A stretch of DNA of 64,000 bases from Sva-07 sp963828415. Its GTDB lineage: Bacteria; Actinomycetota; Acidimicrobiia; Acidimicrobiales; Ilumatobacteraceae. How positions within the stretch are numbered: the stretch's first letter is position 1; the number at the start of each line of letters is the position of its first letter. Under the pieces are notes generated by a model, which saw only the letters and a program-made list of their open reading frames with translations, made no database searches and had not been told where the DNA came from. Where the stretch lies: contig CAWHEI010000009.1 of assembly GCA_963828415.1 (NCBI GenBank), forward strand, positions 310,001 through 374,000, read 5' to 3'. A program made the position numbers and the translations under genes. Of this stretch, positions 25,733 through 34,968 are shown piece after piece.

Positions 25733-25789
25733 GTGAATCGTGTGATGACTGCCCGACGCCGCCTGTCTCGTTCGGGGTGGTGGCGCTGA
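25733..25789 (+). CDS. Small leader ORF upstream of dapA (18 codons)
   Basis: GTG 25733 opens MNRVMTARRRLSRSGWWR and stops at TGA 25787-25789, overlapping the dapA ATG (TGATG). It follows a TAGGTT box by six bases, so it may be translated from a leaderless mRNA and feed ribosomes to dapA, which has only a weak GGGGTGG upstream. It contains four consecutive Arg-rich positions and Trp-Trp but no Lys, so classical lysine attenuation is not supported. The peptide itself may have no function. Confidence 0.4.
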   Translation: MNRVMTARRRLSRSGWWR

Positions 25790-26679
25790 TGGCGCGCTTC
25801 GGCCGAATCCTCACCGCCATGGTCACCCCGTTCGACGCCGATGGCGAACTCGATGTCGATGCAGCGGTGTCGTTGGCGAAGTGGCTCGTCGAACAGGGCA
25901 ACGAAGGCCTCGTGGTGTCCGGCACGACCGGCGAGTCGGCCACGCTGTCGATCGACGAGAAGCTGACCTTGTTCGAGGCGATCGTGAACGCTGTCACCGT
26001 GCCGGTGATCGCCGGCACGACCGGATCGAACACACGTCACGACATCGGCCTCACCGAGGAGGCGGGGCACCTCGGCATCGCCGGTGTCCTCGGCGTCTGC
26101 CCGTTCTACAGCCGGCCGTCGCAAGCGGGCCTCGAGACGCACTTCCGTGCGATTGCCGCCTCGACCGACCTGCCGCTGGTGCTCTACGACATCCCCAAGC
26201 GCACCGGGCGCAAGATCGACAGCACCACGCTCGTGCGGCTCGCCAACGACGTGCCGAACGTCGTGGCGCTCAAGGACGCAGCAGGCAATCCGGGCGCCAC
26301 CGCCGCCGTCGCCGCGAACTGCCCCGACGACTTCGAGGTCTACTCCGGCGACGACTCGATGACGTTGCCGCTGCTGGCGGTCGGTGCGGTCGGCGCGATC
26401 GGGGTGGCCACGCACTGGTGTGCGCCCGACCACGTGGCGATGTTCGACGCCTGGCAGCGTGGTGATGTCGAATCGGCCAGGCGCATCAACGCCCGCCAGT
26501 TGGAGAGCTACGAGTTCGAGACCAGCGACGCCGCTCCGAACCCGGTACCGTCGAAGGCGATGTTGAGAACGCTCGGTCATGCTGTCGGGGAATGCAGGTC
26601 CCCGATGGGGCCGACGCCCCACGGACTCGAACACGCCGCCCGCGGCGTCTACGAACGCCTGGTCGCCGCCCGTGGCTGA
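25789..26679 (+). CDS. dapA: 4-Hydroxy-tetrahydrodipicolinate synthase
   Basis: DapA condenses pyruvate and aspartate semialdehyde, the first step to diaminopimelate and lysine. The 296-aa TIM-barrel protein has MARFGRILTAMVTPFDADGE, the SGTTGESATL phosphate/pyruvate motif, Tyr in LVLYDIPKRTGRK (about 136) and the Schiff-base Lys in VVALKDAAGNP (about 163). ATG 25789 matches family N-termini. It overlaps the rnj start (GTG 26672), and its partner dapB lies 8 kb upstream in a separate unit. Confidence 0.95.
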   Translation: MARFGRILTAMVTPFDADGELDVDAAVSLAKWLVEQGNEGLVVSGTTGESATLSIDEKLTLFEAIVNAVTVPVIAGTTGSNTRHDIGLTEEAGHLGIAGVLGVCPFYSRPSQAGLETHFRAIAASTDLPLVLYDIPKRTGRKIDSTTLVRLANDVPNVVALKDAAGNPGATAAVAANCPDDFEVYSGDDSMTLPLLAVGAVGAIGVATHWCAPDHVAMFDAWQRGDVESARRINARQLESYEFETSDAAPNPVPSKAMLRTLGHAVGECRSPMGPTPHGLEHAARGVYERLVAARG

Positions 26680-28411
26680 GCGCCGGAAATCACGCTCGGC
26701 CGGCGCCGCGGTGCCCGTGCGGATCGTCTTTCTGGGCGGGCTCGGCGAGATCGGGCGCAACTGCATGGCCATCGAGCAGGGTGCCGCCGACGATCCCGAC
26801 CGCACGATCATCCTGATCGACTGCGGGCTGATGTTCCCCGACGCCAACATGCACGGCGTCGACCTGATCCTGCCGGACTTCACCTACCTGCGCGAGAACG
26901 CGCAACGCATCGCAGCGCTCGTGTTGACGCACGGCCACGAAGACCACGTCGGCGCCATCCAGTACCTGCTGCGCGACCACGACGGCATCGGTGATCTTCG
27001 TGACGATCCCCTGCCGATCTACGGCGCCGCACTCACCCTCGGCCTCGCCCGCAACCGCATCGAGGAAGCCGGGCTGCTCCCGAAGACCGACATGCGCAAG
27101 GTCACCGACGGCCAGACCATCGAGATCGGTTCGCTGCAGGTCGAGTTCATCCCGGTCACCCATTCGGTCCCGCACGCTCACGCGATCGCCGTGCACACCG
27201 CCCAGGGCGTCGTGCTCCACTCGGGTGACTACAAGATCGATCTCACACCGGTCGACTCGCGGCGCACCGACCTCGCCCGCATCGGCCAGCTCGCCAAGGA
27301 TCCCGGCATCCGCCTGTTGATGGCCGACTCGACCAACGCCGAAGAGGCCGGCTACTCGCCGAGCGAGACCAGCGTCGGCTCGGTGCTCACGGGCTTGTTC
27401 GCCGCTCACCGCGACCGCCGCATCGTCACGGCGAGCTTCGCCAGCCACCTGCACCGCATCCAGCAGATCGCCACCGCAGCGATCGCCGACGGTCGCAAGA
27501 TCGCGACGCTCGGGCTGAGCATGAAGAAGAACATGCGCCTCGGTCGCGAGTTGAAGGTGCTCGACATCCCCGAGTCGGCGATCATCGACATCGAGGAGAT
27601 CGACAAGTACGAGCCGGGTCAGATCTGCATCATCTCCACCGGGTCGCAGGGCGAGCCGATGTCCGCACTCGGGCTGATGGCCCGCGGCGAGAACAAATGG
27701 CTCAAACTCGGCGAGCACGACACGGTGGTGCTGTCGAGCCATGCGATCCCCGGCAACGAGAGCAACGTCAACGCGGTGATCGACGGGCTGATCCGTATGG
27801 GCGCCGACGTCGTGCACTCCGGGATCCTCGACGTGCACGCCACCGGGCACGCTCAGGCCGACGAGATCAAGACGTACCTGTCGATCGTCAACCCCGAGTG
27901 GTACGTGCCGATCCACGGCGAGTACCGCCACATGGTCGCCAACGCCAAGCTCGGCGAGTTGATGGGTGTCGCCCACGATCGGGTGATCCTGTGCGAGGAC
28001 GGCGACGTGCTCGAGCTGACCGACGACGACCTCAAGCCCATCGGTCGGGTCCCGTCGGGGTATCTCTACGTCGACGGCATCGTCGGCGACGTCGGCCAAG
28101 GCGTGCTGCGCGACCGCCAGAAGCTGGCCGAGGAAGGTGTGGTCGTCGTCGTTGTCACCGTCGACATCCAGACCGGCAAGGTGCTCGTCGGCCCCGAGAT
28201 CATCACTCGTGGCTGGGTCTATGCCCCCGAGGCCGAGGATCTCCTCGACGAAGCATGCGACACCGTTGCCGATGCCGTCGAGGCATCGCTCGGCAAGGGC
28301 GTCCGCGACGTCGAAGCGTTGGAGCGCGACGTCCGTCGCGCCGCCGGCAAGTTCGTCAGCGAGCGCACCAAGCGTCGGCCGATGATCGTGCCCGTCGTCA
28401 TGGAGGCCTGA
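26672..28411 (+). CDS. rnj: Ribonuclease J
   Basis: RNase J is a metallo-beta-lactamase/beta-CASP nuclease with 5'-3' exo- and endonuclease activity in mRNA decay and rRNA processing. The 579-aa protein has FLGGLGEIGRNCMAIE, the metal motif THGHEDHVGAIQYL (about 85), HSVPHAHAIAVHT, HSGDYKID, the beta-CASP block FASHLHRIQQI and STGSQGEPMSAL, and HATGHAQADEI. The C-terminal domain follows from about 460. GTG 26672 overlaps the dapA stop; dapA-rnj adjacency is common in Actinobacteria. Confidence 0.95.
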   Translation: MAERRKSRSAGAAVPVRIVFLGGLGEIGRNCMAIEQGAADDPDRTIILIDCGLMFPDANMHGVDLILPDFTYLRENAQRIAALVLTHGHEDHVGAIQYLLRDHDGIGDLRDDPLPIYGAALTLGLARNRIEEAGLLPKTDMRKVTDGQTIEIGSLQVEFIPVTHSVPHAHAIAVHTAQGVVLHSGDYKIDLTPVDSRRTDLARIGQLAKDPGIRLLMADSTNAEEAGYSPSETSVGSVLTGLFAAHRDRRIVTASFASHLHRIQQIATAAIADGRKIATLGLSMKKNMRLGRELKVLDIPESAIIDIEEIDKYEPGQICIISTGSQGEPMSALGLMARGENKWLKLGEHDTVVLSSHAIPGNESNVNAVIDGLIRMGADVVHSGILDVHATGHAQADEIKTYLSIVNPEWYVPIHGEYRHMVANAKLGELMGVAHDRVILCEDGDVLELTDDDLKPIGRVPSGYLYVDGIVGDVGQGVLRDRQKLAEEGVVVVVVTVDIQTGKVLVGPEIITRGWVYAPEAEDLLDEACDTVADAVEASLGKGVRDVEALERDVRRAAGKFVSERTKRRPMIVPVVMEA

Positions 28412-28413
28412 GC

Positions 28414-28914
28414 TTGAAGACGGTCGCAGTGGCGTTGCTGCTGGCTGCCCTGATGGCGGGCTGCAGTGGCGATGGTGACGATTCGGCGGGCGCCGACTCG
28501 TTCGTCGCCGAGATCCGCCCGGCGATCGAAGCGGTCGAAGCCGAACTCGGCGCCGGCCAGGAGTTCTTCGAGGTCACCGCAAGTGAGCTGGTGGTGAACC
28601 TGTTCGTCGCGGTCGACGGAGCGACGGCTGCCGTGCCGTACGTCTATCTCGACGGCGAGCTGCAACCACCGGCACCGACGCTGACCGGGGCATCGGGATT
28701 CACGTTCACGGCGGACGCCGTCGACTTCGACGAGGACACGATCCTCGACGCGGTCGGCGAAGAACTCACCGAGTCGACGATCGAGGCATTCAGCATCGAA
28801 GGCGGCGAGGGTGGCGTCGTGCGATACGTCGTGTCCACCCTGTCGCCCGAAGGTGGCCGGCTCGACGTCACCGTTGCCACCGACGGCACCGTCCTCGAAG
28901 TCGACCCCCTCTGA
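28414..28914 (+). CDS. Putative lipoprotein of unknown function
   Basis: This 166-aa protein starts at TTG 28414 with GGAGG about seven bases upstream. The signal LKTVAVALLLAALMAGC has lipobox MAGC (Cys17), then a Gly/Asp/Ser linker. The remaining about 140 residues are acidic and strand-rich (ELVVNLFVAVDGATAAVPYV; GVVRYVVSTLSPEGGRLDV) with no motif I recognise. It is probably in one operon with dapA and rnj (2 bases after rnj) and is followed by a 13-bp-arm inverted repeat. Confidence 0.65.
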   Translation: MKTVAVALLLAALMAGCSGDGDDSAGADSFVAEIRPAIEAVEAELGAGQEFFEVTASELVVNLFVAVDGATAAVPYVYLDGELQPPAPTLTGASGFTFTADAVDFDEDTILDAVGEELTESTIEAFSIEGGEGGVVRYVVSTLSPEGGRLDVTVATDGTVLEVDPL

Positions 28915-28917
28915 GCG

Positions 28918-28964
28918 TTCTCGTGAACAAGTTCGCGCTCTGATCGCGGAGTTGTTCACGAGAA
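28918..28964 (+). terminator. Inverted repeat after the dapA-rnj operon
   Basis: TTCTCGTGAACAA (28918-28930) and TTGTTCACGAGAA (28952-28964) are perfect 13-bp arms around a 21-base loop that contains a smaller GCG/CGC pairing. It begins four bases after the lipoprotein stop. It lacks a U-tract and the arms are not GC-rich, so it could instead be a protein-binding site upstream of ftsK. Confidence 0.5.
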
Positions 28965-29034
28965 GCGGGAGACGAGGGGTCGCGGTTGGGGTCGCCGTTC
29001 CGTGTGGCATCCGGTTGGTACGGTGTACGACGTC

Positions 29035-31629
29035 ATGTCCACGTGGGGTGCCTCCAAGAAGAAGTCGTCGTCGGCCGCCAAGAAGCCTGCGCCCAAGAAG
29101 GGCTCGACGACGCCGTCGAACACGTCGGGGAAGGGCGCGAGCGGCAAGTCTTCGACGGCCAGGACCAGCAAGGGATCGGCGGCATCGGGCAGCGTTCGTG
29201 ACCTGACGCCGCCCGAGGGTTCCACGTCTCGGCGCGATCAGGCCACCGCCGAGCTTCGTGACGCTGTCGGTGGGCGAGAGCACGAATTCGTCGGGCTCGG
29301 CCTGATCGGCCTTGCGGCCCTGCTCGGGCTGGCGGTGTACGTGAACCTCGCCGGGCCGTTGGGCCGGGGGATCGAAACGCTGACCGGCTGGTTGTTCGGC
29401 CTCGGTCGCTACGCCGTCCCGGTCGTGCTCGTCGCCGTCGGTGTCTCGTTCCTGCGAAAGGGGCGCTCCGCCAGTCCGTTTCAGCTCGTGATCGGCTGGT
29501 CGATGATGTCGCTGGCGATTCTCGGCCTCCTGCAGGTCGCCCGTGGAGCCGAACAGTTCAGCGATGCCGCCGACGGCATCGACGAGGCAGGCGGCTGGAT
29601 CGGAGCCTTCGTCGGGATACCTCTCGAAGCGCTCCTGGGGACGGCCGGCGCCGCGGTGGTGCTCGTGACCGCGTTCGCCGGCGGCGCGCTGCTGGTCACA
29701 CGCACCTCCGTCAAGACGTTCGCGCAGCACACCGGTGGCTTTCTCGCTGCGGTCGGTGCGCCGCTCGGGCGCGCAGCGAAGTCCGGCCTCAGCAACATCT
29801 CGACGCTCAGCAGCGATCGCGAGGCCGACGCGGCTGCCCGATCCGCATCACTGGGCGAACCCGGAGTCGCCGGCGAGGCGTCGTCACTGTCGCCGGGCTT
29901 GTACGACTTCGATGCCGAAGGTGACGACCTCGGCGGGGCTGCCCTGCCGGCGCCGAAGCCGCGCCGCACGAAGAAGCCGAAGTTCGACACGGGAAGCCAG
30001 CCGGCCGCTGCGGTCGTCGGTGACGGTGCGACGGTCGGCGAGTGGGTGCTGCCTCCGATGACGTTCCTCGACCGGCCGGGCGAGCAGACGATCGATCGCA
30101 AGGCGGTCGAGGCTCGCGGCCAGATGTTGCACGAATCGCTTGCGTCGCACGGCGTCGAGACCACGTTGCTCGGAATGACGGTCGGCCCGACCGTGACGCG
30201 GTACGAACTCGAACTCGGCCCCGGCGTCAAGGTCGCCCGGGTGACCAGCCTGCAAAAGGACATCGCCTATGCGATGGCGGCCGTCGACGTACGCATCCTG
30301 GCGCCGATCCCTGGCCGCTCGGCGATCGGCGTCGAGGTGCCCAATCACCAACGACAGCTCGTCGCTCTCGGCGACCTCCTCACGTCCCCCGAAGCGTCCA
30401 AGGCCGCCAACCCGCTCGATGTGGCGATCGGCAAGGACATCGCAGGGAAGGCCGTGTTCCTCGACCTCGCTGCCACCCCGCACATGCTGATCGCGGGCGC
30501 CACTGGCGCAGGCAAGTCGAGCGGCATCAACTGCATCATCACCTCGCTGCTGATGCGCACGACGCCCGACGACGTCCGCCTCATCCTGATCGACCCCAAG
30601 CAGGTCGAGATGGGCCAGTACGCCCGGCTGCCTCACCTGCTCACACAGCCGGTGACCAACCCGAAGAAGGCGGCCAACGCCCTCGGCTGGGCGGTCAAGG
30701 AGATGGAGCGCCGCTACGACGTACTCTCCGAGCTCGGCTACCGCGACATCACCGGCTACAACAAGGCATTCGCCAAGGGCCAGATCCAGCCACCACTCGG
30801 CTCCGAGATCGAGTACGAGCACCTGCCGTACATCGTTGTCGTCGTCGACGAGTTGAACGACCTGATGATGGTTGCAGCGCGCGACGTCGAGGAGTCGATC
30901 ACGCGCATCGCCCAGAAGGCCCGTGCCGTCGGCATCCACCTGATCGTCGCCACGCAGCGGCCGTCGGTCAACGTGATCACCGGCGTGATCAAAGCGAACA
31001 TCCCGGCTCGTATGGCCTTTGCCGTGTCGAGCCTCACCGACAGCCGGGTCATCCTCGACCAGCCCGGCGCCGAAAAGCTGGTCGGCAAGGGCGACATGCT
31101 GCTGTTGCCGGGCAACTCGTCGGTCGCCAACCGCATCCAGGGGTCGTTCGTCAGCGAGGACGAGGTACGTCAGGTCGTCGCCCACTGGCGCGCGCAGTCA
31201 CCGGAGCCGATCTACTCCGACGACGTCGAGTCCGGCGGCGACGGCAGCAGCGAGAGCACCGGCGGGCCTGGGCAATCGGCATTGGTGCCGCCGCGAGGTG
31301 GTCCCGGTGGCAGCACGCCGACGGGAGCCGCAGGTTCGATGGCGTCGCTCGACCTCGACGTCACCTCCGACGCCAACGCGTTTTCTGCCGGCGACGACGA
31401 CGAAGACACCGCGATGATGCGCCAGGCGATGGAGCTCGTGGTGCGCAGCCAGCTCGGGTCGACCTCGATGCTGCAGCGCAAACTCAAGGTCGGTTTCGCC
31501 CGGGCGGGTCGGATCATGGACCTGCTCGAGCAGCGTGGCGTCGTCGGCCCGAGTGAAGGGTCCAAGGCCCGTTCCGTGCTGATGACGGTGGAGGAGTTCG
31601 AACTCCTCCAGCAGAACGGCCAGGTCTGA
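29035..31629 (+). CDS. ftsK: DNA translocase FtsK/SpoIIIE
   Basis: FtsK pumps chromosomal DNA at the division septum. The 864-aa protein has a Lys/Ser/Ala-rich N-terminus, four TM helices (about 85-230, e.g. LGLIGLAALLGLAVYVNL), a linker, then the motor: alpha/beta domains from about 350 (YELELGPGVKVARV), Walker A GATGAGKSSGIN near 490, Walker B VVVVDELNDLMM near 601 and ATQRPSVNVITG. The winged-helix gamma domain (about 795-864, SMLQRKLKVGFARAGRIMD) reads KOPS-like sites. ATG 29035 is preferred; GTG 29023 and GTG 29002 are alternatives. Confidence 0.95.
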   Translation: MSTWGASKKKSSSAAKKPAPKKGSTTPSNTSGKGASGKSSTARTSKGSAASGSVRDLTPPEGSTSRRDQATAELRDAVGGREHEFVGLGLIGLAALLGLAVYVNLAGPLGRGIETLTGWLFGLGRYAVPVVLVAVGVSFLRKGRSASPFQLVIGWSMMSLAILGLLQVARGAEQFSDAADGIDEAGGWIGAFVGIPLEALLGTAGAAVVLVTAFAGGALLVTRTSVKTFAQHTGGFLAAVGAPLGRAAKSGLSNISTLSSDREADAAARSASLGEPGVAGEASSLSPGLYDFDAEGDDLGGAALPAPKPRRTKKPKFDTGSQPAAAVVGDGATVGEWVLPPMTFLDRPGEQTIDRKAVEARGQMLHESLASHGVETTLLGMTVGPTVTRYELELGPGVKVARVTSLQKDIAYAMAAVDVRILAPIPGRSAIGVEVPNHQRQLVALGDLLTSPEASKAANPLDVAIGKDIAGKAVFLDLAATPHMLIAGATGAGKSSGINCIITSLLMRTTPDDVRLILIDPKQVEMGQYARLPHLLTQPVTNPKKAANALGWAVKEMERRYDVLSELGYRDITGYNKAFAKGQIQPPLGSEIEYEHLPYIVVVVDELNDLMMVAARDVEESITRIAQKARAVGIHLIVATQRPSVNVITGVIKANIPARMAFAVSSLTDSRVILDQPGAEKLVGKGDMLLLPGNSSVANRIQGSFVSEDEVRQVVAHWRAQSPEPIYSDDVESGGDGSSESTGGPGQSALVPPRGGPGGSTPTGAAGSMASLDLDVTSDANAFSAGDDDEDTAMMRQAMELVVRSQLGSTSMLQRKLKVGFARAGRIMDLLEQRGVVGPSEGSKARSVLMTVEEFELLQQNGQV

Positions 31630-31660
31630 CCGACGACAGCTCCGGTGGCATCATGTCCCG

Positions 31661-32611
31661 ATGCCCGCACCCGTCGTACGTGAATTCACCCCCGAGTTGA
31701 CCGAGATTGCTCACGGTCTCCGGTTCCCCGAAGGCCCCATCGCGATGCCCGACGGTTCGGTGGTCGTCGTCGAGATGTTCGGGCCCCGCTTGACGCGTGT
31801 CCATCCCGATGGATCGACCGACACCATCGCCGAGATCCCGGGTGGTCCCAACGGTGCCGCGGTTGGACCTGACGGGGCCATCTACATCTGCAACAACGGC
31901 GGCGTGTTCACCCCGGTCGACTTCGGCGGGATGATGTTCCCCGGTCCGTTCGACCCGGCGCACTACCTCGGGGGGAGCATCCAGCGCGTCGATGTGCACG
32001 ATGGCACGATCACCGATCTCTACACCGAGTGCGACGGCAATCCGCTGCGTGGACCGAACGACATCGTCATGGACGGCCACGGCGGGTTCTGGTTCACCGA
32101 CCACGGGATCCGTGACACCGAGAGCCGACGAGCCGATCTCTCGGGCATCTACTACGGCCACGTCGACGGCAGCGGCATCTCGGAGGTCGTGTATCCGACG
32201 GACTCGCCGAATGGCATCGGGCTCTCACCCGACACCGACACCCTGTACTGGGCCGAGACCCACAACGGGCGAGTGCACCGCCGCACGATCACGGCGCCCG
32301 GCGAGGTGTTGGCGCCCGCTCCGCTCGACCTCTCCGCCGTGCTGTACGGCTTCCCCGGCTATCAGTTGCTCGACTCGCTCGCTGTCGATGGCGACGGATG
32401 GATCTGTGTTGCGACGCTGATCAACGGCGGCATCACCGCAATCTCGCCCGACGGCAGCGAGATCGAGTTCTACGAGACCGGCGATCCCATCACCACCAAC
32501 ATCTGCTTCGGCGGTGACGATCTCCGCACGGCGTATGTCACCTGCTCGAGTTCAGGCCGCTTGGTGTCGTTCCGTTGGCCCCGACCCGGCTTGCGCCTCG
32601 CTCACCAGTGA
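31661..32611 (+). CDS. SMP-30/gluconolactonase family protein
   Basis: This 316-aa six-bladed beta-propeller belongs to the SMP-30/gluconolactonase/LRE family, calcium-dependent lactonases. Motifs are LRFPEGPIAMPDGSVVVVEM (metal Glu), GPNGAAVGPDGAIYICNN, GPNDIVMDGHGGFWFTDHG and SPNGIGLSPDTDTLYWAET (metal Asp region), then DSLAVDGDGWICVATL. It overlaps the next gene (2OG oxygenase) by GTGA, so they are co-translated and may act on the same metabolite, which is not identified. Confidence 0.82.
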   Translation: MPAPVVREFTPELTEIAHGLRFPEGPIAMPDGSVVVVEMFGPRLTRVHPDGSTDTIAEIPGGPNGAAVGPDGAIYICNNGGVFTPVDFGGMMFPGPFDPAHYLGGSIQRVDVHDGTITDLYTECDGNPLRGPNDIVMDGHGGFWFTDHGIRDTESRRADLSGIYYGHVDGSGISEVVYPTDSPNGIGLSPDTDTLYWAETHNGRVHRRTITAPGEVLAPAPLDLSAVLYGFPGYQLLDSLAVDGDGWICVATLINGGITAISPDGSEIEFYETGDPITTNICFGGDDLRTAYVTCSSSGRLVSFRWPRPGLRLAHQ

Positions 32612-33585
32612 TCGCGGCGTCACCGGCGTCGGTGCCCGTCATCGATCTGAGCGGATTCTCCGACGGTGATGTACCGCAGCGTCGCGCGCTCGGCGAACAG
32701 ATCGATCGTGCCTGCCGCGAGGTCGGCTTCTTCACCGTGGTCGGTCATGGGGTGGACGATGCCACCATCGAGGCGCTGCGATCGGCGGCCTCCGACTTCT
32801 TCGACGCGCCGCTCGGTGATCGGCTCGCCGTGGCGATGCCCGAGCCCGGTTACCCCTACGGCTACAACCCGATGCAGGCGGAGTCGCTCAACCGTTCGAT
32901 CGGAGGGATTGGGCTCGCCGACCTCAAGGAGACCTTCAACGTCGGGCCGATCGATCCGCCGCCGCGCCCGCTCAGTGAGATGGTCGACCGCGACGAGCGT
33001 GCGGTGTACGCGCCGAACCTGTGGCCCGAGGCGGTGCCCACGTTGCGACCTGCGGTCGAGGCGTACTACCGATCGATGGCAGATCTCGCAGCGACATTGA
33101 TGGAGGCCTTCGCGGTGGCGCTCGATCTCGACGACCGGACGTTCGACGATCTGATCGATGCGCACGGTTCGGCGTTGCGGCTCGCCCACTACCCGGCGCT
33201 CGGCGAGGCGCCGGTTCCCGGTCAGTTCCGCGCCGGCGCTCACACGGACTACGGGACGCTCACGATCCTGTGGACCGACGGTGAGCCGGGGCTGCAGGTG
33301 CAGGCGATCGACGGGTCGTGGCTCGACATCGCGCCGGTCGACGGTGGGCTGATCGTCAACCTCGGCGACCTCATGCAGCGTTGGACGAACGATCGGTGGC
33401 GTTCGACGATGCACCGTGTCGTCGCCTCGAACCAATCGGGACGTCGACTGTCGATCCCGTTCTTCCACAACGCGAACTGGGACGCCGTGGTCGAGTGCAT
33501 CGTGGCCGACGGTGAGGAACCGAAGTATCCGCCGACCACGGCCGGCCGCCATCTCATGGAGAAGTTCCGCTCGACCGTCATGTGA
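32608..33585 (+). CDS. 2-Oxoglutarate/Fe(II)-dependent oxygenase (isopenicillin N synthase-like)
   Basis: A 325-aa enzyme with the DIOX_N domain (VPVIDLSGFSDGDVPQRRAL; REVGFFTVVGHGVDD) and a jelly-roll core. The iron ligands are His and Asp in GAHTDYGTLTILW (about 210) and His in STMHRVVASN (about 268). The 2OG-binding Arg is in GRRLSIPFFHN. The family hydroxylates, desaturates or makes ethylene; the substrate is unknown. GTG 32608 overlaps the SMP-30 stop. TTG 32575 would add 11 residues. Confidence 0.85.
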   Translation: MIAASPASVPVIDLSGFSDGDVPQRRALGEQIDRACREVGFFTVVGHGVDDATIEALRSAASDFFDAPLGDRLAVAMPEPGYPYGYNPMQAESLNRSIGGIGLADLKETFNVGPIDPPPRPLSEMVDRDERAVYAPNLWPEAVPTLRPAVEAYYRSMADLAATLMEAFAVALDLDDRTFDDLIDAHGSALRLAHYPALGEAPVPGQFRAGAHTDYGTLTILWTDGEPGLQVQAIDGSWLDIAPVDGGLIVNLGDLMQRWTNDRWRSTMHRVVASNQSGRRLSIPFFHNANWDAVVECIVADGEEPKYPPTTAGRHLMEKFRSTVM

Positions 33586-33625
33586 CCGCAGGTCGATGAG
33601 CGGCCTGGGTGGGAGGCCCCTCGGG

Positions 33626-33631
33626 TAGCGT
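33626..33631 (+). promoter_or_regulatory. Putative -10 box for leaderless rimO
   Basis: TAGCGT lies eight bases before GTG 33640 with no ribosome binding site between. It has the same hexamer as the ribF box at 7885. Confidence 0.4.
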
Positions 33632-33639
33632 GGACGGCC

Positions 33640-34968
33640 GTGTCCCAGCGGTTCTACATCGAGACGCTCGGCTGCCCGAAGAACGACGTCGATTCCGACA
33701 AGCTGGTCGGCGCGCTCCTCGCGGACGGCATGGAAGCGACCGACGACGCTGCGCTCGCCGACCTCGTCGTGGTGAACACCTGCGCGTTCATCGACGACGC
33801 CCGCCGCGAGTCGATCGACACGATCCTGGCCCTCGACGGACAACGTCGTGACGGCTCTCGCTTGGTGGTCACGGGCTGTATGGCCGAGCGCTATGGCGCC
33901 GAACTGGCAGCCGAGCTTCCGGAGGTCGACCAGGTCGCCGGATTCGGGCAGGCCTTCAACGTGGCACCCGAGGTTCGCGACGGCACCGAGGTGCCGAAGG
34001 GGCCACAGCGCAAGCTGATCCCGGTGTCGTCGACGCCGCTGCCCGAGTTCGATCTCCTCAATCTGCCCCGCCCGAAGTCGGCGGTGCCGTGGGCGTACGT
34101 GAAGATCGCCGAGGGTTGCGACCGCTCGTGTGGGTTCTGTGCGATCCCGAGCTTCCGAGGTCCCCAGCGCAGCCGCGACGTCGCCTCGATCCTCACCGAG
34201 GTCGAGCAACTCGAAGCGCGTGAGATCGTGCTCGTGGCTCAGGACCTCGCGTCGTACGGCAAGGACCGCCCCGACGAACTCGGTGCCGGATCGATCGTGC
34301 CGCTCGTGAACGCCGTCGCCGGTGCTGTCGACCGGGTGCGCCTGCTGTATCTGTACCCGAGCGATCTCACCGATGGACTGATCGACGCGATCTGCGACTC
34401 GGGAGTGCCCTACTTCGACCTCTCGTTGCAGCACGTCAGCAAGCCGCTGCTGCGCCGGATGCGCCGATGGGGCGACGGCCAGCGGTTCCTCGACCGCATC
34501 GCCGACATTCGCGAACGCGAACCCGACGCCGCGTTCCGGAGCAACTTCATCGTCGGCTATCCGGGCGAGACCGAAGCCGACCATGATCAACTCCTCCACT
34601 TCGTCGAAGAGGCGCAGCTCGACTGGTGTGGATTCTTCTCCTACAGCCGAGAAGACGGCACCTACGCCGCCGATCTCGACGGCGCCGTCGACCCGGGCCT
34701 GATGAGCGAGCGGCTCGCCGAGCTGCGCGAGCTGCAGGACGACATCACCGCCAGTCGCCGCGATGCACTGATCGGGCAGACCCTCAGCGTGCTCGTCGAC
34801 ACCGTCGGTGTGGGTCGGAGCCACCGAGAAGCCCCCGAGATCGACGGGGTCATCCACCTCGACGAGGCACTCGCGCCGGGCTCGATCGTCGAGGTCGAGA
34901 TCGTCGATGCGCTCGGTCCTGATCTTGTGGCGGCGGGTGTGAGCGTCGACGCGCTGGAGACGATCTGA
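33640..34968 (+). CDS. rimO: Ribosomal protein S12 methylthiotransferase RimO
   Basis: RimO is a radical-SAM enzyme that methylthiolates an Asp of ribosomal protein S12. The 442-aa protein has the N-terminal MTTase domain with three cluster cysteines (TLGCPKNDVDSD, VVNTCAFIDDA, VTGCMAERYG), the radical-SAM motif CDRSCGFCAIPSFRGPQRSR (about 159) and a C-terminal TRAM domain (from about 375). LGCPKN distinguishes RimO from MiaB. It overlaps pgsA by one base (TGATG). Confidence 0.94.
   Translation: MSQRFYIETLGCPKNDVDSDKLVGALLADGMEATDDAALADLVVVNTCAFIDDARRESIDTILALDGQRRDGSRLVVTGCMAERYGAELAAELPEVDQVAGFGQAFNVAPEVRDGTEVPKGPQRKLIPVSSTPLPEFDLLNLPRPKSAVPWAYVKIAEGCDRSCGFCAIPSFRGPQRSRDVASILTEVEQLEAREIVLVAQDLASYGKDRPDELGAGSIVPLVNAVAGAVDRVRLLYLYPSDLTDGLIDAICDSGVPYFDLSLQHVSKPLLRRMRRWGDGQRFLDRIADIREREPDAAFRSNFIVGYPGETEADHDQLLHFVEEAQLDWCGFFSYSREDGTYAADLDGAVDPGLMSERLAELRELQDDITASRRDALIGQTLSVLVDTVGVGRSHREAPEIDGVIHLDEALAPGSIVEVEIVDALGPDLVAAGVSVDALETI

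Noticed and set aside
32620..34857. Long minus-strand open frame opposite the 2OG oxygenase and rimO genes
   Set aside because: It crosses two well-supported genes and has no motif.
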